Notes: generated by a model from the sequence alone, not told the origin. DNA of 64,000 bases from Serratia fonticola (GCF_006715025.1 NZ_VFMK01000001.1:124001-188000), one strand, 5' to 3'; positions 17,679 through 28,634 are shown, numbered from the stretch's first letter. A program made the numbers and translations.

Positions 17679-18805
17679 AGTGTCACCTGATGATTCTTTA
17701 AAGCTTCGAGGATACGTTGGCAGGCATGCCCGTCACCGTAGGGGTTATGCGCCCGGCTCATGGCGTGATATTCGTTTTCGTCTGTCAACAGCCGGGTAAC
17801 TGCATCAACAATTTTAGCAACATCCGTTCCCACCAGCTGTACCGTACCGGCATCTACCGCTTCCGGGCGCTCTGTGGTGTCACGCATCACCAACACCGGT
17901 TTACCCAACGACGGGGCCTCTTCCTGAATACCACCAGAGTCGGTCAGGATCAGATAAGAGTGCGTCATCAGATAAACAAAGGGCAGGTAGTCCTGCGGAT
18001 CGATCAGAATGATGTTATCAATCCCTTTCAGGATACGGTTGACCGGTTCACTGACGTTCGGGTTGAGGTGCACCGGGTACACCACCTGAACGTCTGGGTG
18101 CTGACGAGCAATTTCCGCCAGTGCGCTACAGATGCGCTCAAACCCGCCACCAAAGCTTTCACGGCGGTGGCCGGTCACCAGGATCAACTTCTTGTTGGCA
18201 TCCAGGAAAGGATAACGCTGGTCAAGGCTGTTACGCAGCGCTTCATCGCTCATAACGCGATCGCGCACCCACAACAGCGCATCAATAACGGTATTGCCCG
18301 TCACAAAAATATGGTCATCCCGCAGTGATTCACGCAACAGGTTCTGACGCGAATTTTCGGTCGGCGCAAAATGGTACATCGCTAAATGACCGGTCAACTT
18401 GCGGTTGGCTTCTTCAGGCCATGGAGAATAAAGATTACCCGTACGCAGGCCTGCTTCTACATGCCCAACGGGAATACGCTGATAAAACGCGGCCAGGCTG
18501 GTTGCCATGGTGGTCGTTGTATCACCGTGAACCAGCACCACATCCGGTTTGAAATCCTCCAGCACCCCTTTCAATCCTTCCAGAATGCGGCAGGTGATCT
18601 CACTCAACCCCTGGCCTGGCTTCATGATGTTCAGGTCATAATCCGGTACGATTTCAAACAAACGCAATACCTGGTCCAACATCTCGCGATGCTGTGCCGT
18701 AACGCAGACTCTTGATTCAAAGGCTTCATCCTGAGCCAGGGCATGTACCAGAGGGGCCATTTTGATGGCTTCCGGTCTGGTGCCAAAAACTGTCAACACT
18801 TTCAC
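17675..18805 (-). CDS. wecB: UDP-N-acetylglucosamine 2-epimerase (non-hydrolysing)
   Basis: WecB interconverts UDP-GlcNAc and UDP-ManNAc. With a GTG start at 18803-18805 it has 376 residues and begins VKVLTVFGTRPEAIKMAPL, matching E. coli WecB, which also uses GTG. Key segments are VHGDTTTTMATS, GHVEAGLRTGNLYSPWPEE, TGHRRESFGGGFE and the UDP-binding DSGGIQEEAPSLGKPVLV. A longer ATG frame from 18847 lacks support. The 157-bp gap to wzzE holds hairpins and an ERIC-like remnant. Confidence 0.95.
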   Translation of the reverse strand: MKVLTVFGTRPEAIKMAPLVHALAQDEAFESRVCVTAQHREMLDQVLRLFEIVPDYDLNIMKPGQGLSEITCRILEGLKGVLEDFKPDVVLVHGDTTTTMATSLAAFYQRIPVGHVEAGLRTGNLYSPWPEEANRKLTGHLAMYHFAPTENSRQNLLRESLRDDHIFVTGNTVIDALLWVRDRVMSDEALRNSLDQRYPFLDANKKLILVTGHRRESFGGGFERICSALAEIARQHPDVQVVYPVHLNPNVSEPVNRILKGIDNIILIDPQDYLPFVYLMTHSYLILTDSGGIQEEAPSLGKPVLVMRDTTERPEAVDAGTVQLVGTDVAKIVDAVTRLLTDENEYHAMSRAHNPYGDGHACQRILEALKNHQVTL

Positions 18806-18884
18806 AGCGAATCTCTTTTGGTCGATGAACCGCAGGCGAACCTGCAAAGTTGGGCACTTGGATGCCCATCAGCAAAATGATTTT

Positions 18885-18955
18885 GCCCGTTGTCCTTCAA
18901 GCTGCAGCTCGTTACGCCCTGGCGCCTGGCTGCAGCCTGAGGTCCCCAGGCTGAA
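18885..18955. repeat. Degenerate ERIC end with hairpin between wzzE and wecB
   Basis: On the minus strand CTGCAGCTTGAAGGACAACGGG resembles an ERIC right end. It is preceded by a perfect 7-bp dyad CAGCCTG/CAGGCTG. The other half of ERIC is not recognisable. Confidence 0.4.
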
Positions 18956-18962
18956 TATTATT

Positions 18963-20018
18963 TTAACCACGTGGCCGACGCGCCAAAGCAACACCTGCGC
19001 CAACCAATCCTCCAATCGCGCCCCACATAATCAACCAGAATACCCGGCGTGGGCTGTCACGTTTGACCGGCTCTTCTGGCGTACGCAGATAACGGTAAGT
19101 CTGGAATTTGGCGTCAAGCGTCGGCCCGACGTTCAAGGTTGCCAGCATTGCCCGATTCTGATCATAATCCAGATCATAAGTTGGGCCAGAAGCCTGTAAA
19201 CCTTCCAGACGAGCCTGGAGCATCGGTTTGCCTAGCAGGAATAGCTCGGAATCCGGCAACTGCCCTGCCGGTGTATCGGTCTGAGTACGACCAATCCCCT
19301 GTTGCTCAGCGATTTTCAGCGCTTGCTGAACGGTTTTCAGTTCACGTTGATAAACCGCATCGGCTACCGCTTCCTGGCGCTTGACCTGCGCTTTCATCGA
19401 CGTGGTACGTGCAGCCCACGCCCCCTGGATCTCTTCGTTCAGATGCTGCGCCGCGCGGTGGCTGGCAAAGGCAACATACTGGCGCAGCAGATGGTTGGAG
19501 TCCGGAGCCGTCTCTGCGGTCAGCTTCACGCTGTCGTTGAGCACTTTTTTATCGTCACGCGGCGTGAACTGAATATTATTGATCAGATCGTCAAGCAACG
19601 CGGCGTCGGCACGGGCATCCCCTTCCTGACGCTGTTTGTAGTAATCGCTTTGCAGCCAGAAGTCACGGCGCGTGTCATACGCCGCCAGTTGCATGATGAA
19701 TTCATTATAAGCTTCATCAGCAATGCCGGGTTGATCGCCAGAAACCGCAGGCATCGTGCGCACATCAAGGTTACGCAGGAATTGCTGTTGAGAGTAGTAG
19801 CCTCCCAACGCGTTTACCGTTGGCTTATCGGTGATCGCCGTCGCACTCCACTCCTGTTTAACCAGGTAAGAAACAATCAGTGCCACAGCGGCAAACAGCA
19901 CCGCGAAGCCAATAATCCATTTTTTACCGCGCCACAAGGTGCAGCACAGACCACGGATGTCGAGTTCATTATCGACTATCGGGGTACTCTTTTCAGACGT
20001 TGTCTCAGGAATCATCAC
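18963..20018 (-). CDS. wzzE: ECA chain-length regulator
   Basis: WzzE is a polysaccharide co-polymerase of the inner membrane that sets the modal length of ECA chains. The 351-residue protein has a first transmembrane helix at about residues 35-55 (WIIGFAVLFAAVALIVSYLV), a large periplasmic helical domain, and a second helix at about residues 326-345 (VFWLIMWGAIGGLVGAGVAL). These are typical of the Wzz family. It lies 17 bp after wecA. Confidence 0.94.
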   Translation of the reverse strand: MMIPETTSEKSTPIVDNELDIRGLCCTLWRGKKWIIGFAVLFAAVALIVSYLVKQEWSATAITDKPTVNALGGYYSQQQFLRNLDVRTMPAVSGDQPGIADEAYNEFIMQLAAYDTRRDFWLQSDYYKQRQEGDARADAALLDDLINNIQFTPRDDKKVLNDSVKLTAETAPDSNHLLRQYVAFASHRAAQHLNEEIQGAWAARTTSMKAQVKRQEAVADAVYQRELKTVQQALKIAEQQGIGRTQTDTPAGQLPDSELFLLGKPMLQARLEGLQASGPTYDLDYDQNRAMLATLNVGPTLDAKFQTYRYLRTPEEPVKRDSPRRVFWLIMWGAIGGLVGAGVALARRPRG

Positions 20019-20035
20019 TGCCCTAAAGCCTCAGG

Positions 20036-21124
20036 TTAAGGTACTTGCTTATTGTTACGAAGGCGACGCTTGATACGTTTGATGTAACGCGCTACACGCC
20101 ACGCACGTTTAATGCAATAGCCATAGAAGAAGAATGCAAGCAAGAACAATGCCAACATAACCCATTCGGGAATAAAACTCAGGCGTTCGCCGATCACACC
20201 AATGGCAGCCAGGATCGCGGCAGCCAGCGTAATCAACACAAAGGCCTGACGCGGGGTAAAGCCCGCCCGCATAATCAGGTGATGGATGTGTTGACGATCT
20301 GGCGAGAACGGGCTCATGCCCTTACGCAGCCGACGATACATGATGGCGATCATGTCCATCAGCGGGATAGCAATAATCCACAGCGCGGTGACGGGTTTGA
20401 TGGGATGATTTGGCCCTTGCGAGCTCTGCAACAACAGCCAGATGGCGGTAAAGCCAATCAGCGTACTGCCCGCATCCCCCATAAACACCTTATACCGACG
20501 GCCCAGGATGCCGAGGTTAAGCAGAATATAGGGAACAATGGCGGCCAGCATGGCGAAGCACCAGAAGGAGAGTTCGGTGTGACCACTTTGATATAGCAGC
20601 ACGCCCATGGCACCAAACGACACACAGGAAAGACCGCCAAGCAAACCGTCAATGCCATCAACCATGTTAAAGGCGTTGATCGCCGCCCACACGGCAAACA
20701 ACGTAACCAGGTAGCCAAACGGCCCCAGTAGCATTTCCCAGCCGCCAAACACATAACCGAAGCTGCGCAGATAGAGGCCAGCGAACACCATCATGGCGAT
20801 GCCCACCAACGCCTGAATGGTGGCGCGGATCTTGACGCTGATATCGAAGCGATCGTCCAGCGCCCCAACGAAGACCAGGACACCGGCACAGGCGAGGTAA
20901 AGTTTGCCGTGCGCAATCGTTTGGTCAGAAATCAGGAAGGCAAAGCAAATACCCGCGTAAACGGAAATTCCCCCTACCAGCGGGATTAACCCCTGATGGC
21001 GTTTACGATAATTAGGCTTATCAACCAAACCGATAGGTTTTGCTACCTTGCGGGCAACAAATAAAAAAGCCAGAGAAAACAGAAAAACAAAAAGAATCTC
21101 AGTACTCATAGTGAGTAAGTTCAC
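20036..21124 (-). CDS. wecA: UDP-GlcNAc:undecaprenyl-phosphate GlcNAc-1-phosphate transferase
   Basis: WecA starts ECA (and many O-antigens) by moving GlcNAc-1-P onto undecaprenyl phosphate. It is a polytopic enzyme of the MraY/WecA family. Visible motifs are LDDRFDISVKIR (about residues 88-100), NAFNMVDGIDGLLGG, FMGDAGSTLIG, and RQHIHHLIM. Tunicamycin targets this family. The start is set at GTG 21122-21124 (VNLLTMSTE, 362 residues) by comparison with E. coli, which also uses GTG. ATG at 21109 is an alternative, and neither start has a strong ribosome site. It is the first gene of the wec operon. Confidence 0.94.
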   Translation of the reverse strand: MNLLTMSTEILFVFLFSLAFLFVARKVAKPIGLVDKPNYRKRHQGLIPLVGGISVYAGICFAFLISDQTIAHGKLYLACAGVLVFVGALDDRFDISVKIRATIQALVGIAMMVFAGLYLRSFGYVFGGWEMLLGPFGYLVTLFAVWAAINAFNMVDGIDGLLGGLSCVSFGAMGVLLYQSGHTELSFWCFAMLAAIVPYILLNLGILGRRYKVFMGDAGSTLIGFTAIWLLLQSSQGPNHPIKPVTALWIIAIPLMDMIAIMYRRLRKGMSPFSPDRQHIHHLIMRAGFTPRQAFVLITLAAAILAAIGVIGERLSFIPEWVMLALFLLAFFFYGYCIKRAWRVARYIKRIKRRLRNNKQVP

Positions 21125-21362
21125 GGTTAACAAATCTCTGAAGAAGATGAGGCAGCTTATCATGAGCAAAAAACTACGCCACATGACCCAGCGACCTTTC
21201 AGTCATTTCCTATGACAACAGACATTCACGTTTACTTATGCCCATGTCGTTTCTTGCTTCAACGCATTAACGCGAAAATTGGCGTAAATAACATGAATTC
21301 TCAGTAAGCCGTAAGAATAACTTACTTTCCCTTTACTGTTACTTATCGTATCCGCCAAATGC

Positions 21363-21390
21363 AAAAAACGCCACGACTAGGCGTGGCGTT
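21363..21390 (-). terminator. Rho-independent terminator of rho
   Basis: The stem AACGCCACG/CGTGGCGTT on the minus strand is followed by TTTTTT. It begins 20 bp after the rho stop and separates rho from wecA. Confidence 0.9.
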
Positions 21391-21409
21391 CCCTGAATTT
21401 TTTACTTAA

Positions 21410-22669
<1,260 letters not shown>

Positions 22670-23193
22670 AGTGGGGGTTCTTAAACTCGGGGTATGTCTC
22701 GAACTAGTATCGTGAATGGTATGGCAGCGTGTTATTCCCGTCGCCTTTCAAGCTGCAGCGTTGTTGTCTGCGGCCGTAACCCCAGTCACTTACCAAAGTA
22801 AGCGCTAAAGGATTCACGCCCTTGCTGCCTAGCAGCAACTTGAAATTCATTGGGTAAGCGTGCCTGTTACTGGACGTTCGATCGCCGAGGCACTGAGCGG
22901 TCACGGTAAGAAATGGCTTACTCGGGACGCACGCGCTGACGGTTTAAGATCGAAGGTGCCTTAAAACTGATTTTTGCAAAACCGCTTGATTGTCAAAGCA
23001 TGGGCGGGATTCATATTTCTTTGCAACGCCGATGATTCAACACAGAGTAAAGCTTAGATTCAAACTCTTTAGATTTAATACTTAGGGCAAGTTCTATATG
23101 CAGTATGGTTAAACTTAACACGCTTCTTGGCAGGCGTCTAGCGGTGAATGAAACATCCCCCTCCAGACGCCCGTCACAGGGCTTCCCGCCCGA
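22670..23193. other. rho leader and promoter region (trxA downstream)
   Basis: 524 bp with no convincing gene. It should hold the rho promoter and leader, but a rhoL-like peptide was not recognised. An ERIC repeat occupies 22733-22856. The inverted repeat GGCGTCT/AGACGCC near 23130-23172 follows trxA but has no T-run, so trxA termination is unclear. Confidence 0.6.
22733..22856 (-). repeat. ERIC repeat in the rho leader
   Basis: The plus strand begins TATTCCCGTCGCCTTTCAAG and ends GAAATTCATTGGGTA, with the ERIC core CCCCAGTCACTTACC and partner between. It is in the reverse orientation to the copy at 15227. It lies 64-187 bp upstream of the rho start codon and so is probably within the rho transcript. 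Confidence 0.85.
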
Positions 23194-23520
23194 TTACAGA
23201 TTCGCGTTAAGGAAATCTTTGAGCTGGCCTTTAGACAACGCACCAACCTTGGTGGCTGCTACTTCACCGTTCTTGAACAGCAACAGCGTAGGGATGCCGC
23301 GGATACCGTATTTAGGTGCGGTAGCCGGGTTTTGGTCGATATTCAGCTTGGTGATGGTCAGCTTGCCTGCGAATTCTTCAGCAATCTCATCCAGAATCGG
23401 AGCAATCATCTTGCACGGACCACACCATTCAGCCCAGAAATCGACCAGGATTGGCCCTTCGGCTTTCAGCACATCGCTATCAAAGCTGTCGTCAGTCAGG
23501 TGAATAATTTTATCGCTCAT
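23194..23520 (-). CDS. trxA: Thioredoxin 1
   Basis: TrxA is the 108-residue cytosolic disulphide reductase that serves ribonucleotide reductase, PAPS reductase and others. The active site FWAEWCGPCKMIAP (WCGPC at about residues 32-36) and the cis-proline in GIRGIPTLLLFKNG are present. It is divergent from rhlB, with a 131-bp shared upstream region. The arrangement rho-trxA-rhlB is the same as in E. coli. Confidence 0.97.
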   Translation of the reverse strand: MSDKIIHLTDDSFDSDVLKAEGPILVDFWAEWCGPCKMIAPILDEIAEEFAGKLTITKLNIDQNPATAPKYGIRGIPTLLLFKNGEVAATKVGALSKGQLKDFLNANL

Positions 23521-23651
23521 ATTCTACTCCACAGGATTATGTCTACCTTGTTGGTGTAGCATCAAACCAACTCAGGTGATTTTATTTCACCGCTTTTATT
23601 TCAACGGATATGCTTTCGTAAAGCAATAGTTAGCTGATATTCTACCACACT

Positions 23652-24938
23652 ATGAGCAAAACACACTTGACCGAACAGAAGTTTTCCGACTTCGCCCTGC
23701 ACCCGTTAGTCCTTGAAGCCCTTGAGAAAAAAGGGTTTCACAACTGCACGCCCATCCAGGCGTTAGCATTACCGCTCACGCTCTCAGGGCGTGACGTTGC
23801 AGGTCAGGCGCAAACCGGTACCGGAAAGACGCTGGCATTTTTAGCGTCTACTTTTCACTATTTACTGTCCCACCCGGCAAAAGAAGGTCGCCAGACCAAC
23901 CAGCCGCGCGCCTTGATCATGGCGCCAACGCGTGAGTTGGCGGTGCAGATCCATTCCGATGCAGAGGCTCTGTCACACTCCACCGGACTGAAACTTGGCC
24001 TGGCCTATGGTGGCGACGGCTACGACAAACAGCTCAAAGTGCTGGAAAGTGGTGTCGATATCCTGGTCGGGACCACTGGCCGTTTAATCGACTACGCCAA
24101 ACAGAACTATATCGATCTGGGAGCTATCCAGGTTGTGGTACTCGATGAAGCCGATCGGATGTATGACCTGGGCTTTATCAAAGATATCCGTTGGCTGTTC
24201 CGCCGCATGCCTGCGGTCGATCAGCGCCTGAACATGCTGTTCTCTGCCACTTTGTCCTATCGCGTGCGCGAATTGGCCTTCGAGCAGATGAACAATGCCG
24301 AATATGTGGAAGTCGAACCGGAACAGAAAACCGGCCACCGCATTAAAGAAGAGCTTTTCTACCCTTCTAACGAAGAAAAAATGCGCCTGTTGCAGACGCT
24401 GATCGAGGAAGAGTGGCCGGATCGCTGCATCATCTTCGCCAATACCAAGCACCGCTGTGAAGACATCTGGGGCCACCTGGCTGCCGACGGTCACCGCGTT
24501 GGCCTGCTGACCGGCGATGTGGCACAGAAAAAACGCCTGCGCATTCTGGACGACTTCACCAAAGGTAACCTGGACATTCTGGTCGCCACCGACGTCGCCG
24601 CCCGCGGCCTGCATATCCCGCTGGTGACGCACGTCTTCAACTACGATCTGCCTGACGACTGCGAAGACTACGTTCACCGTATTGGCCGTACTGGCCGCGC
24701 GGGTGAAAGTGGCCACTCCATCAGCCTGGCCTGCGAAGAGTATGCGCTTAACCTGCCGGCGATCGAAACCTACACCGGCCACAGTATTCCGGTGAGCAAG
24801 TACAACAGCGATGCGCTGCTGAGCGATCTGCCCGCACCGAAGCGCCTGGTGCGTCCACGAGGCAATAGCGGCCCACGCCGTAACTCTGCGCCACGCCGTG
24901 GCGGTGCGCCGCGTAACAACCGTAAACGTTCAGGCTGA
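23652..24938 (+). CDS. rhlB: ATP-dependent RNA helicase RhlB
   Basis: RhlB is the DEAD-box helicase of the RNA degradosome and unwinds structured RNA for RNase E and PNPase. In order: the Q motif (FHNCTPIQALALPL), motif I AQTGTGKT, Ia PTRELAVQ, II DEAD (VVLDEADRMYDLGF), III SAT (LFSATLSYR), V ATDVAARGLHIP, VI HRIGRTGRAG. The C-terminal tail is basic and RGG-like (PRRNSAPRRGGAPRNNRKR). It is 428 residues long against 421 in E. coli. The ribosome site is weak. Confidence 0.97.
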   Translation: MSKTHLTEQKFSDFALHPLVLEALEKKGFHNCTPIQALALPLTLSGRDVAGQAQTGTGKTLAFLASTFHYLLSHPAKEGRQTNQPRALIMAPTRELAVQIHSDAEALSHSTGLKLGLAYGGDGYDKQLKVLESGVDILVGTTGRLIDYAKQNYIDLGAIQVVVLDEADRMYDLGFIKDIRWLFRRMPAVDQRLNMLFSATLSYRVRELAFEQMNNAEYVEVEPEQKTGHRIKEELFYPSNEEKMRLLQTLIEEEWPDRCIIFANTKHRCEDIWGHLAADGHRVGLLTGDVAQKKRLRILDDFTKGNLDILVATDVAARGLHIPLVTHVFNYDLPDDCEDYVHRIGRTGRAGESGHSISLACEEYALNLPAIETYTGHSIPVSKYNSDALLSDLPAPKRLVRPRGNSGPRRNSAPRRGGAPRNNRKRSG

Positions 24939-24947
24939 CAGATCATT

Positions 24948-26441
24948 ATGCCCGGTTCCAGCACCCTCTATGCCGCCATCGATCTTGGCTCCAACAGCTT
25001 CCATATGTTGGTGGTACGCGAGGTGGCTGGCAGTATCCAGACCTTGGCGCGCATCAAGCGTAAAGTGCGCCTGGCGGCCGGATTGGATCAGCACAACCAT
25101 CTGTCACAGGAAGCCATGCAGCGCGGATGGCAATGTCTGCGATTGTTCTCGGAGCGTCTGCAGGATATCCCACGCGAGCAGATCCGCGTAGTCGCTACCG
25201 CAACGTTACGTCTCGCCAGCAACGCCGATGCGTTCCTGCAAACCGCCGAAGCAATACTCGGCTGCCCCGTGCAGGTTATCAGCGGTGAAGAAGAAGCTCG
25301 CCTGATTTACCACGGTGTCGCTCACACCACCGGCGGGCCGGATCAACGTCTGGTAGTCGATATTGGTGGCGGCAGCACGGAGCTGGTTGCCGGTACGGGC
25401 GCACAGGCCGCCCTGCTTTACAGCCTGTCGATGGGGTGTGTCACCTGGCTTGAACGCTTTTTCAGCGATCGTAATCTGGAGCGGGATAACTTCGAAGCCG
25501 CCGAACAGGCAGCCCGTGAAATGGTGCGCCCCATTGCGCCACAGCTGCGTCAACATGGCTGGCAAATTTGTGTTGGCGCTTCTGGCACCGTGCAGGCGCT
25601 GCAGGAAATCATGGTGGCTCAGGGAATGGACGAACGCATTACCCTGCCCAAGCTTCGCCAGTTGAAACAGCGTGCGATACAATGCGGGAAACTGGAAGAG
25701 CTGGAGATTGAAGGGCTCACGCTAGAACGCGCTCTGGTGTTCCCTAGCGGCCTGTCGATACTGTTGGCTATTTTCCAAGAGTTGGGTATCGAGAGTATGA
25801 CGCTGGCCGGTGGCGCGTTGCGTGAAGGGCTGGTGTACGGCATGTTGCATCTGCCGGTCGAACAGGATATCCGCAACAGGACGCTGCGCAACCTACAACG
25901 CCGTTATCTGCTGGATATCGAGCAGGCGGAGCGTGTCAGTCAGTTGGCCGCCAACTTTTGTTTGCAGACCACCAACGAATGGCAACTGGATGCGCGATGT
26001 CGTGAGCTACTGCATGCAGCCTGCCTGATCCACGAAATCGGCCTGAGCGTCGACTTCAAACAGGCCCCCCAACACGCCGCCTATCTGGTCCGCCATCTTG
26101 ATCTGCCCGGTTTTACTCCAGCACAGAAAAAACTGTTGGCTACCCTGCTACAAAACCAGAGCAATGCGCTCGACTTGCCGCTATTGAGCCAACAGAATGC
26201 CGTGCCACCACGTATGGCGCAGCGCCTGTGCCGCATCCTGCGTCTGGCTATCATCTTTGCCAGCCGCCGCCGTGACGATACCTTGCCAGCAGTACGCCTG
26301 CGCGCCAATGATGAAGAGTTGCATGTGATTCTACCGCACGGCTGGTTGGAACAGCATCCGTTACGCGCAGAAGAGCTGGAACAGGAGAGCCATTGGCAGA
26401 GCTATGCACACTGGCCACTGTTTTTGGAAGAGCAGCACTGA
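24948..26441 (+). CDS. gppA: Guanosine-5'-triphosphate,3'-diphosphate pyrophosphatase
   Basis: GppA hydrolyses pppGpp to ppGpp in the stringent response and also acts on polyphosphate. The 497-residue protein belongs to the Ppx/GppA (ASKHA) family: phosphate-1 motif YAAIDLGSNSFHMLVV near the N-terminus, LVVDIGGGSTELVAG at about residue 130, CVGASGTVQAL, and a C-terminal HD-like helical region with HEIGLSVDFKQAPQHAAYL. It lies 9 bp after rhlB, so the two are probably one operon. Confidence 0.96.
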   Translation: MPGSSTLYAAIDLGSNSFHMLVVREVAGSIQTLARIKRKVRLAAGLDQHNHLSQEAMQRGWQCLRLFSERLQDIPREQIRVVATATLRLASNADAFLQTAEAILGCPVQVISGEEEARLIYHGVAHTTGGPDQRLVVDIGGGSTELVAGTGAQAALLYSLSMGCVTWLERFFSDRNLERDNFEAAEQAAREMVRPIAPQLRQHGWQICVGASGTVQALQEIMVAQGMDERITLPKLRQLKQRAIQCGKLEELEIEGLTLERALVFPSGLSILLAIFQELGIESMTLAGGALREGLVYGMLHLPVEQDIRNRTLRNLQRRYLLDIEQAERVSQLAANFCLQTTNEWQLDARCRELLHAACLIHEIGLSVDFKQAPQHAAYLVRHLDLPGFTPAQKKLLATLLQNQSNALDLPLLSQQNAVPPRMAQRLCRILRLAIIFASRRRDDTLPAVRLRANDEELHVILPHGWLEQHPLRAEELEQESHWQSYAHWPLFLEEQH

Positions 26442-26442
26442 A

Positions 26443-26591
26443 CCCCTCACCCTAACCCTCTCCCAATGGGAGAGGGAACCGTACGCGCCACTGATTAGCT
26501 CCGGCACCTGACCGCAACTCACGGCTAGCCCCCTCTCCCCAAATGAGTGTTCATGGGGATCCCGATCAGTACATTAGGAGAGGGTGAGGGG
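26443..26591. repeat. Compound palindromic repeat between convergent gppA and rep
   Basis: The left end CCCCTCACCCTAACCCTCTC with its own hairpin (CCCTCTCCC-AAT-GGGAGAGGG) and the right end AGGAGAGGGTGAGGGG form an inverted pair about 150 bp apart. It can end transcripts from both sides. A related element lies at 29158-29396. Confidence 0.75.
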
Positions 26592-26609
26592 CAAATTTCG
26601 ACTCTGGTT

Positions 26610-28634
26610 TTAGCTACCGCCCTTGGCCTTGGCCAACATCGCCTTCACGCTGGCCAGATGGCTCTGGCCTTTCTCCATACGCTCCTGTGGACTAACCACC
26701 TTACGTTCCGTCTCCCAGGCCAAATCGTCCTGCGGCAGTTCCAACAGGAAACGGCTGGGCTCTGGCCGCACCAGCTCACCGTATTGGCGGCGTTCGCGAC
26801 ACAGTGTAAAAATCAGCTCTTTCTGGGCTCGCGTAATCCCGACATAGGCCAAACGCCGTTCTTCATCGACGTTATCCTCATCGATGCTGCTTTGATGGGG
26901 CAATAATCCCTCCTCCATCCCCACCAGGAACACATAAGGGAACTCCAGCCCCTTTGAAGCGTGCAGGGTCATCAGTTGGACCTGATCCAGCTCTTCATCA
27001 CTTTCACCGCGTTCCATCATGTCACGCAGCGTAAAACGTGTGACCACCTGGGTCAGCGTCATTGGTTCATCCAATTCGCTGCCCTCTAGCATCTCGGTCA
27101 TCCAGCCAAACAGCGTGTTGACGTTTTTCATGCGCATCTCAGCCGCTTTCGGACTGGGCGAGGTTTCAAACAGCCAGCTTTCGTAATCAACACCACGGAT
27201 CAGATCGCGTACTGCCGCCACAGGCTCTCGCTCCACCATTTGGGCAATGCCGTCCAGCCAGTGGGTGAAGCGCTGCAAGGACTCCAGCCCTCGGCCAGTC
27301 AGGTGCTGGCCCAACCCCAAATCAAAACTGGCCCGGAACAGGCTCTTATTGCGTTGATTCGCCCATTCCCCCAATTTTTGCAGCGTTGCCGGGCCGATTT
27401 CACGCTTTGGCGTGTTAACGATACGCAGGAATGCGCTGTCATCGTCCGGATTGGTCAGCACGCGCAGGTAGGCCAGCAGATCCTTGATTTCCGGACGAGA
27501 GAAAAACGAAGTCCCACCAGAAATCTTGTAGGGAATACGGTTCTGCATCAGCATTTTTTCGAACAGCCGCGACTGGTGATTGCCGCGGTAAAGGATCGCA
27601 TAATCGCTATAATTGGTTTTCTTCACAAAGTGATGAGCGATAAGCTCCCCCACCACCCGTTCGGCCTCATGATCTTCATTATTGGCCGTCACCACTTTCA
27701 GCTCTTCACCGTAGCCCAGCTCGGAGAACAACCGTTTTTCAAACACATGCGGATTGTTGGCAATCAGGATGTTGGCTGCTTTCAGAATGCGCTCGCTGGA
27801 ACGATAGTTCTGCTCCAGCTTGATCACCTGCAATTGCGGGAAGTCTTCCTTCAATAACACGAGGTTCTGTGGCCGTGCACCACGCCAGGAGTAAATCGAC
27901 TGATCGTCATCCCCCACCACGGTAAAGCGCGCGCGCTGCCCCACCAATAATTTCACCAGTTCGTACTGACTGGTGTTGGTATCCTGGTATTCATCCACCA
28001 ACAGATAACGGATACGGTTCTGCCAACGTTCACGCACCTCTTCATTACGTTGCAGCAACAGGGTAGGCAACAGGATCAAATCATCAAAATCCAGTACGTT
28101 ACAGGCCTTCATATGGGCATCGTACAACCCGTAGCAATGCGCAAACAGCTTGTCTCGTTCCGAACGCGCCAGCCCCATGGCGCCTGAAGGATCAACCAGA
28201 TCGTTCTTCCAGTTGGAAATGGTGGAAATCAGCTGTGCCACCAACGTCTTATCGCTTTCCAACCATTTTTCGGTCAGCTCTTTCAATAGCGCAAGCTGGT
28301 CCTGATCGTCGAACAGCGAAAAATTGGATTTCATTCCCAGCGCGGCATACTCACGTTTGATCACCTCCAGGCCCAAGGTATGAAACGTCGAGATCATCAG
28401 GCCCCGCGCCTCTTTACGCCCCATGGTTTGCGCCACACGCTCTTTCATCTCGCGCGCTGCCTTGTTGGTAAAAGTGACGGCGGCGATATGCCGCGCCTGA
28501 TACCCACACTGGTGGATCAGATGGGCAATTTTGTTGGTGATCACACGCGTTTTGCCGGAACCGGCACCGGCCAGCACCAGGCAGGGCCCGGTAACGAATT
28601 CGACGGCTTGTTGTTGGCTGGGATTTAATCGCAT
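26610..28634 (-). CDS. rep: ATP-dependent DNA helicase Rep
   Basis: Rep is a 3'-5' superfamily 1 helicase that assists replication forks past proteins. It is 674 residues long (E. coli 673). The UvrD/Rep motifs are in order: N-terminal LNPSQQQAVEF, Walker A LAGAGSGKTRVI (about residues 22-33), TFTNKAAREMKER, LLVDEYQDTNTSQYELV (motif II), GDDDQSIYSWRGA, QNYRSSERIL, LMTLHASKGLEFPYVFLVG, and RRLAYVGITRAQKEL (motif VI). It is convergent with gppA, as in E. coli. Confidence 0.97.
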   Translation of the reverse strand: MRLNPSQQQAVEFVTGPCLVLAGAGSGKTRVITNKIAHLIHQCGYQARHIAAVTFTNKAAREMKERVAQTMGRKEARGLMISTFHTLGLEVIKREYAALGMKSNFSLFDDQDQLALLKELTEKWLESDKTLVAQLISTISNWKNDLVDPSGAMGLARSERDKLFAHCYGLYDAHMKACNVLDFDDLILLPTLLLQRNEEVRERWQNRIRYLLVDEYQDTNTSQYELVKLLVGQRARFTVVGDDDQSIYSWRGARPQNLVLLKEDFPQLQVIKLEQNYRSSERILKAANILIANNPHVFEKRLFSELGYGEELKVVTANNEDHEAERVVGELIAHHFVKKTNYSDYAILYRGNHQSRLFEKMLMQNRIPYKISGGTSFFSRPEIKDLLAYLRVLTNPDDDSAFLRIVNTPKREIGPATLQKLGEWANQRNKSLFRASFDLGLGQHLTGRGLESLQRFTHWLDGIAQMVEREPVAAVRDLIRGVDYESWLFETSPSPKAAEMRMKNVNTLFGWMTEMLEGSELDEPMTLTQVVTRFTLRDMMERGESDEELDQVQLMTLHASKGLEFPYVFLVGMEEGLLPHQSSIDEDNVDEERRLAYVGITRAQKELIFTLCRERRQYGELVRPEPSRFLLELPQDDLAWETERKVVSPQERMEKGQSHLASVKAMLAKAKGGS

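Noticed and set aside
21301..21360. Possible ops (RfaH) element upstream of wecA
   Set aside because: GGCGGATACGA shares only the first bases with GGCGGTAGCGT and the rest differs.
22704..22904. 66-codon frame before rho, possible rhoL
   Set aside because: It is made mostly of ERIC sequence and does not resemble the known RhoL peptide.
22968..22996. Possible rho promoter with TTGACA at 22991-22996
   Set aside because: The -35 is perfect, but the base run at -10 (AAATCA) does not resemble TATAAT, so it was not called.
26443..26591. Possible CRISPR or insertion sequence because of repeated CCCTCACCC blocks
   Set aside because: There are no regular repeats with unique spacers and no transposase; it is a palindromic intergenic repeat. 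No CRISPR array was seen anywhere in the window.
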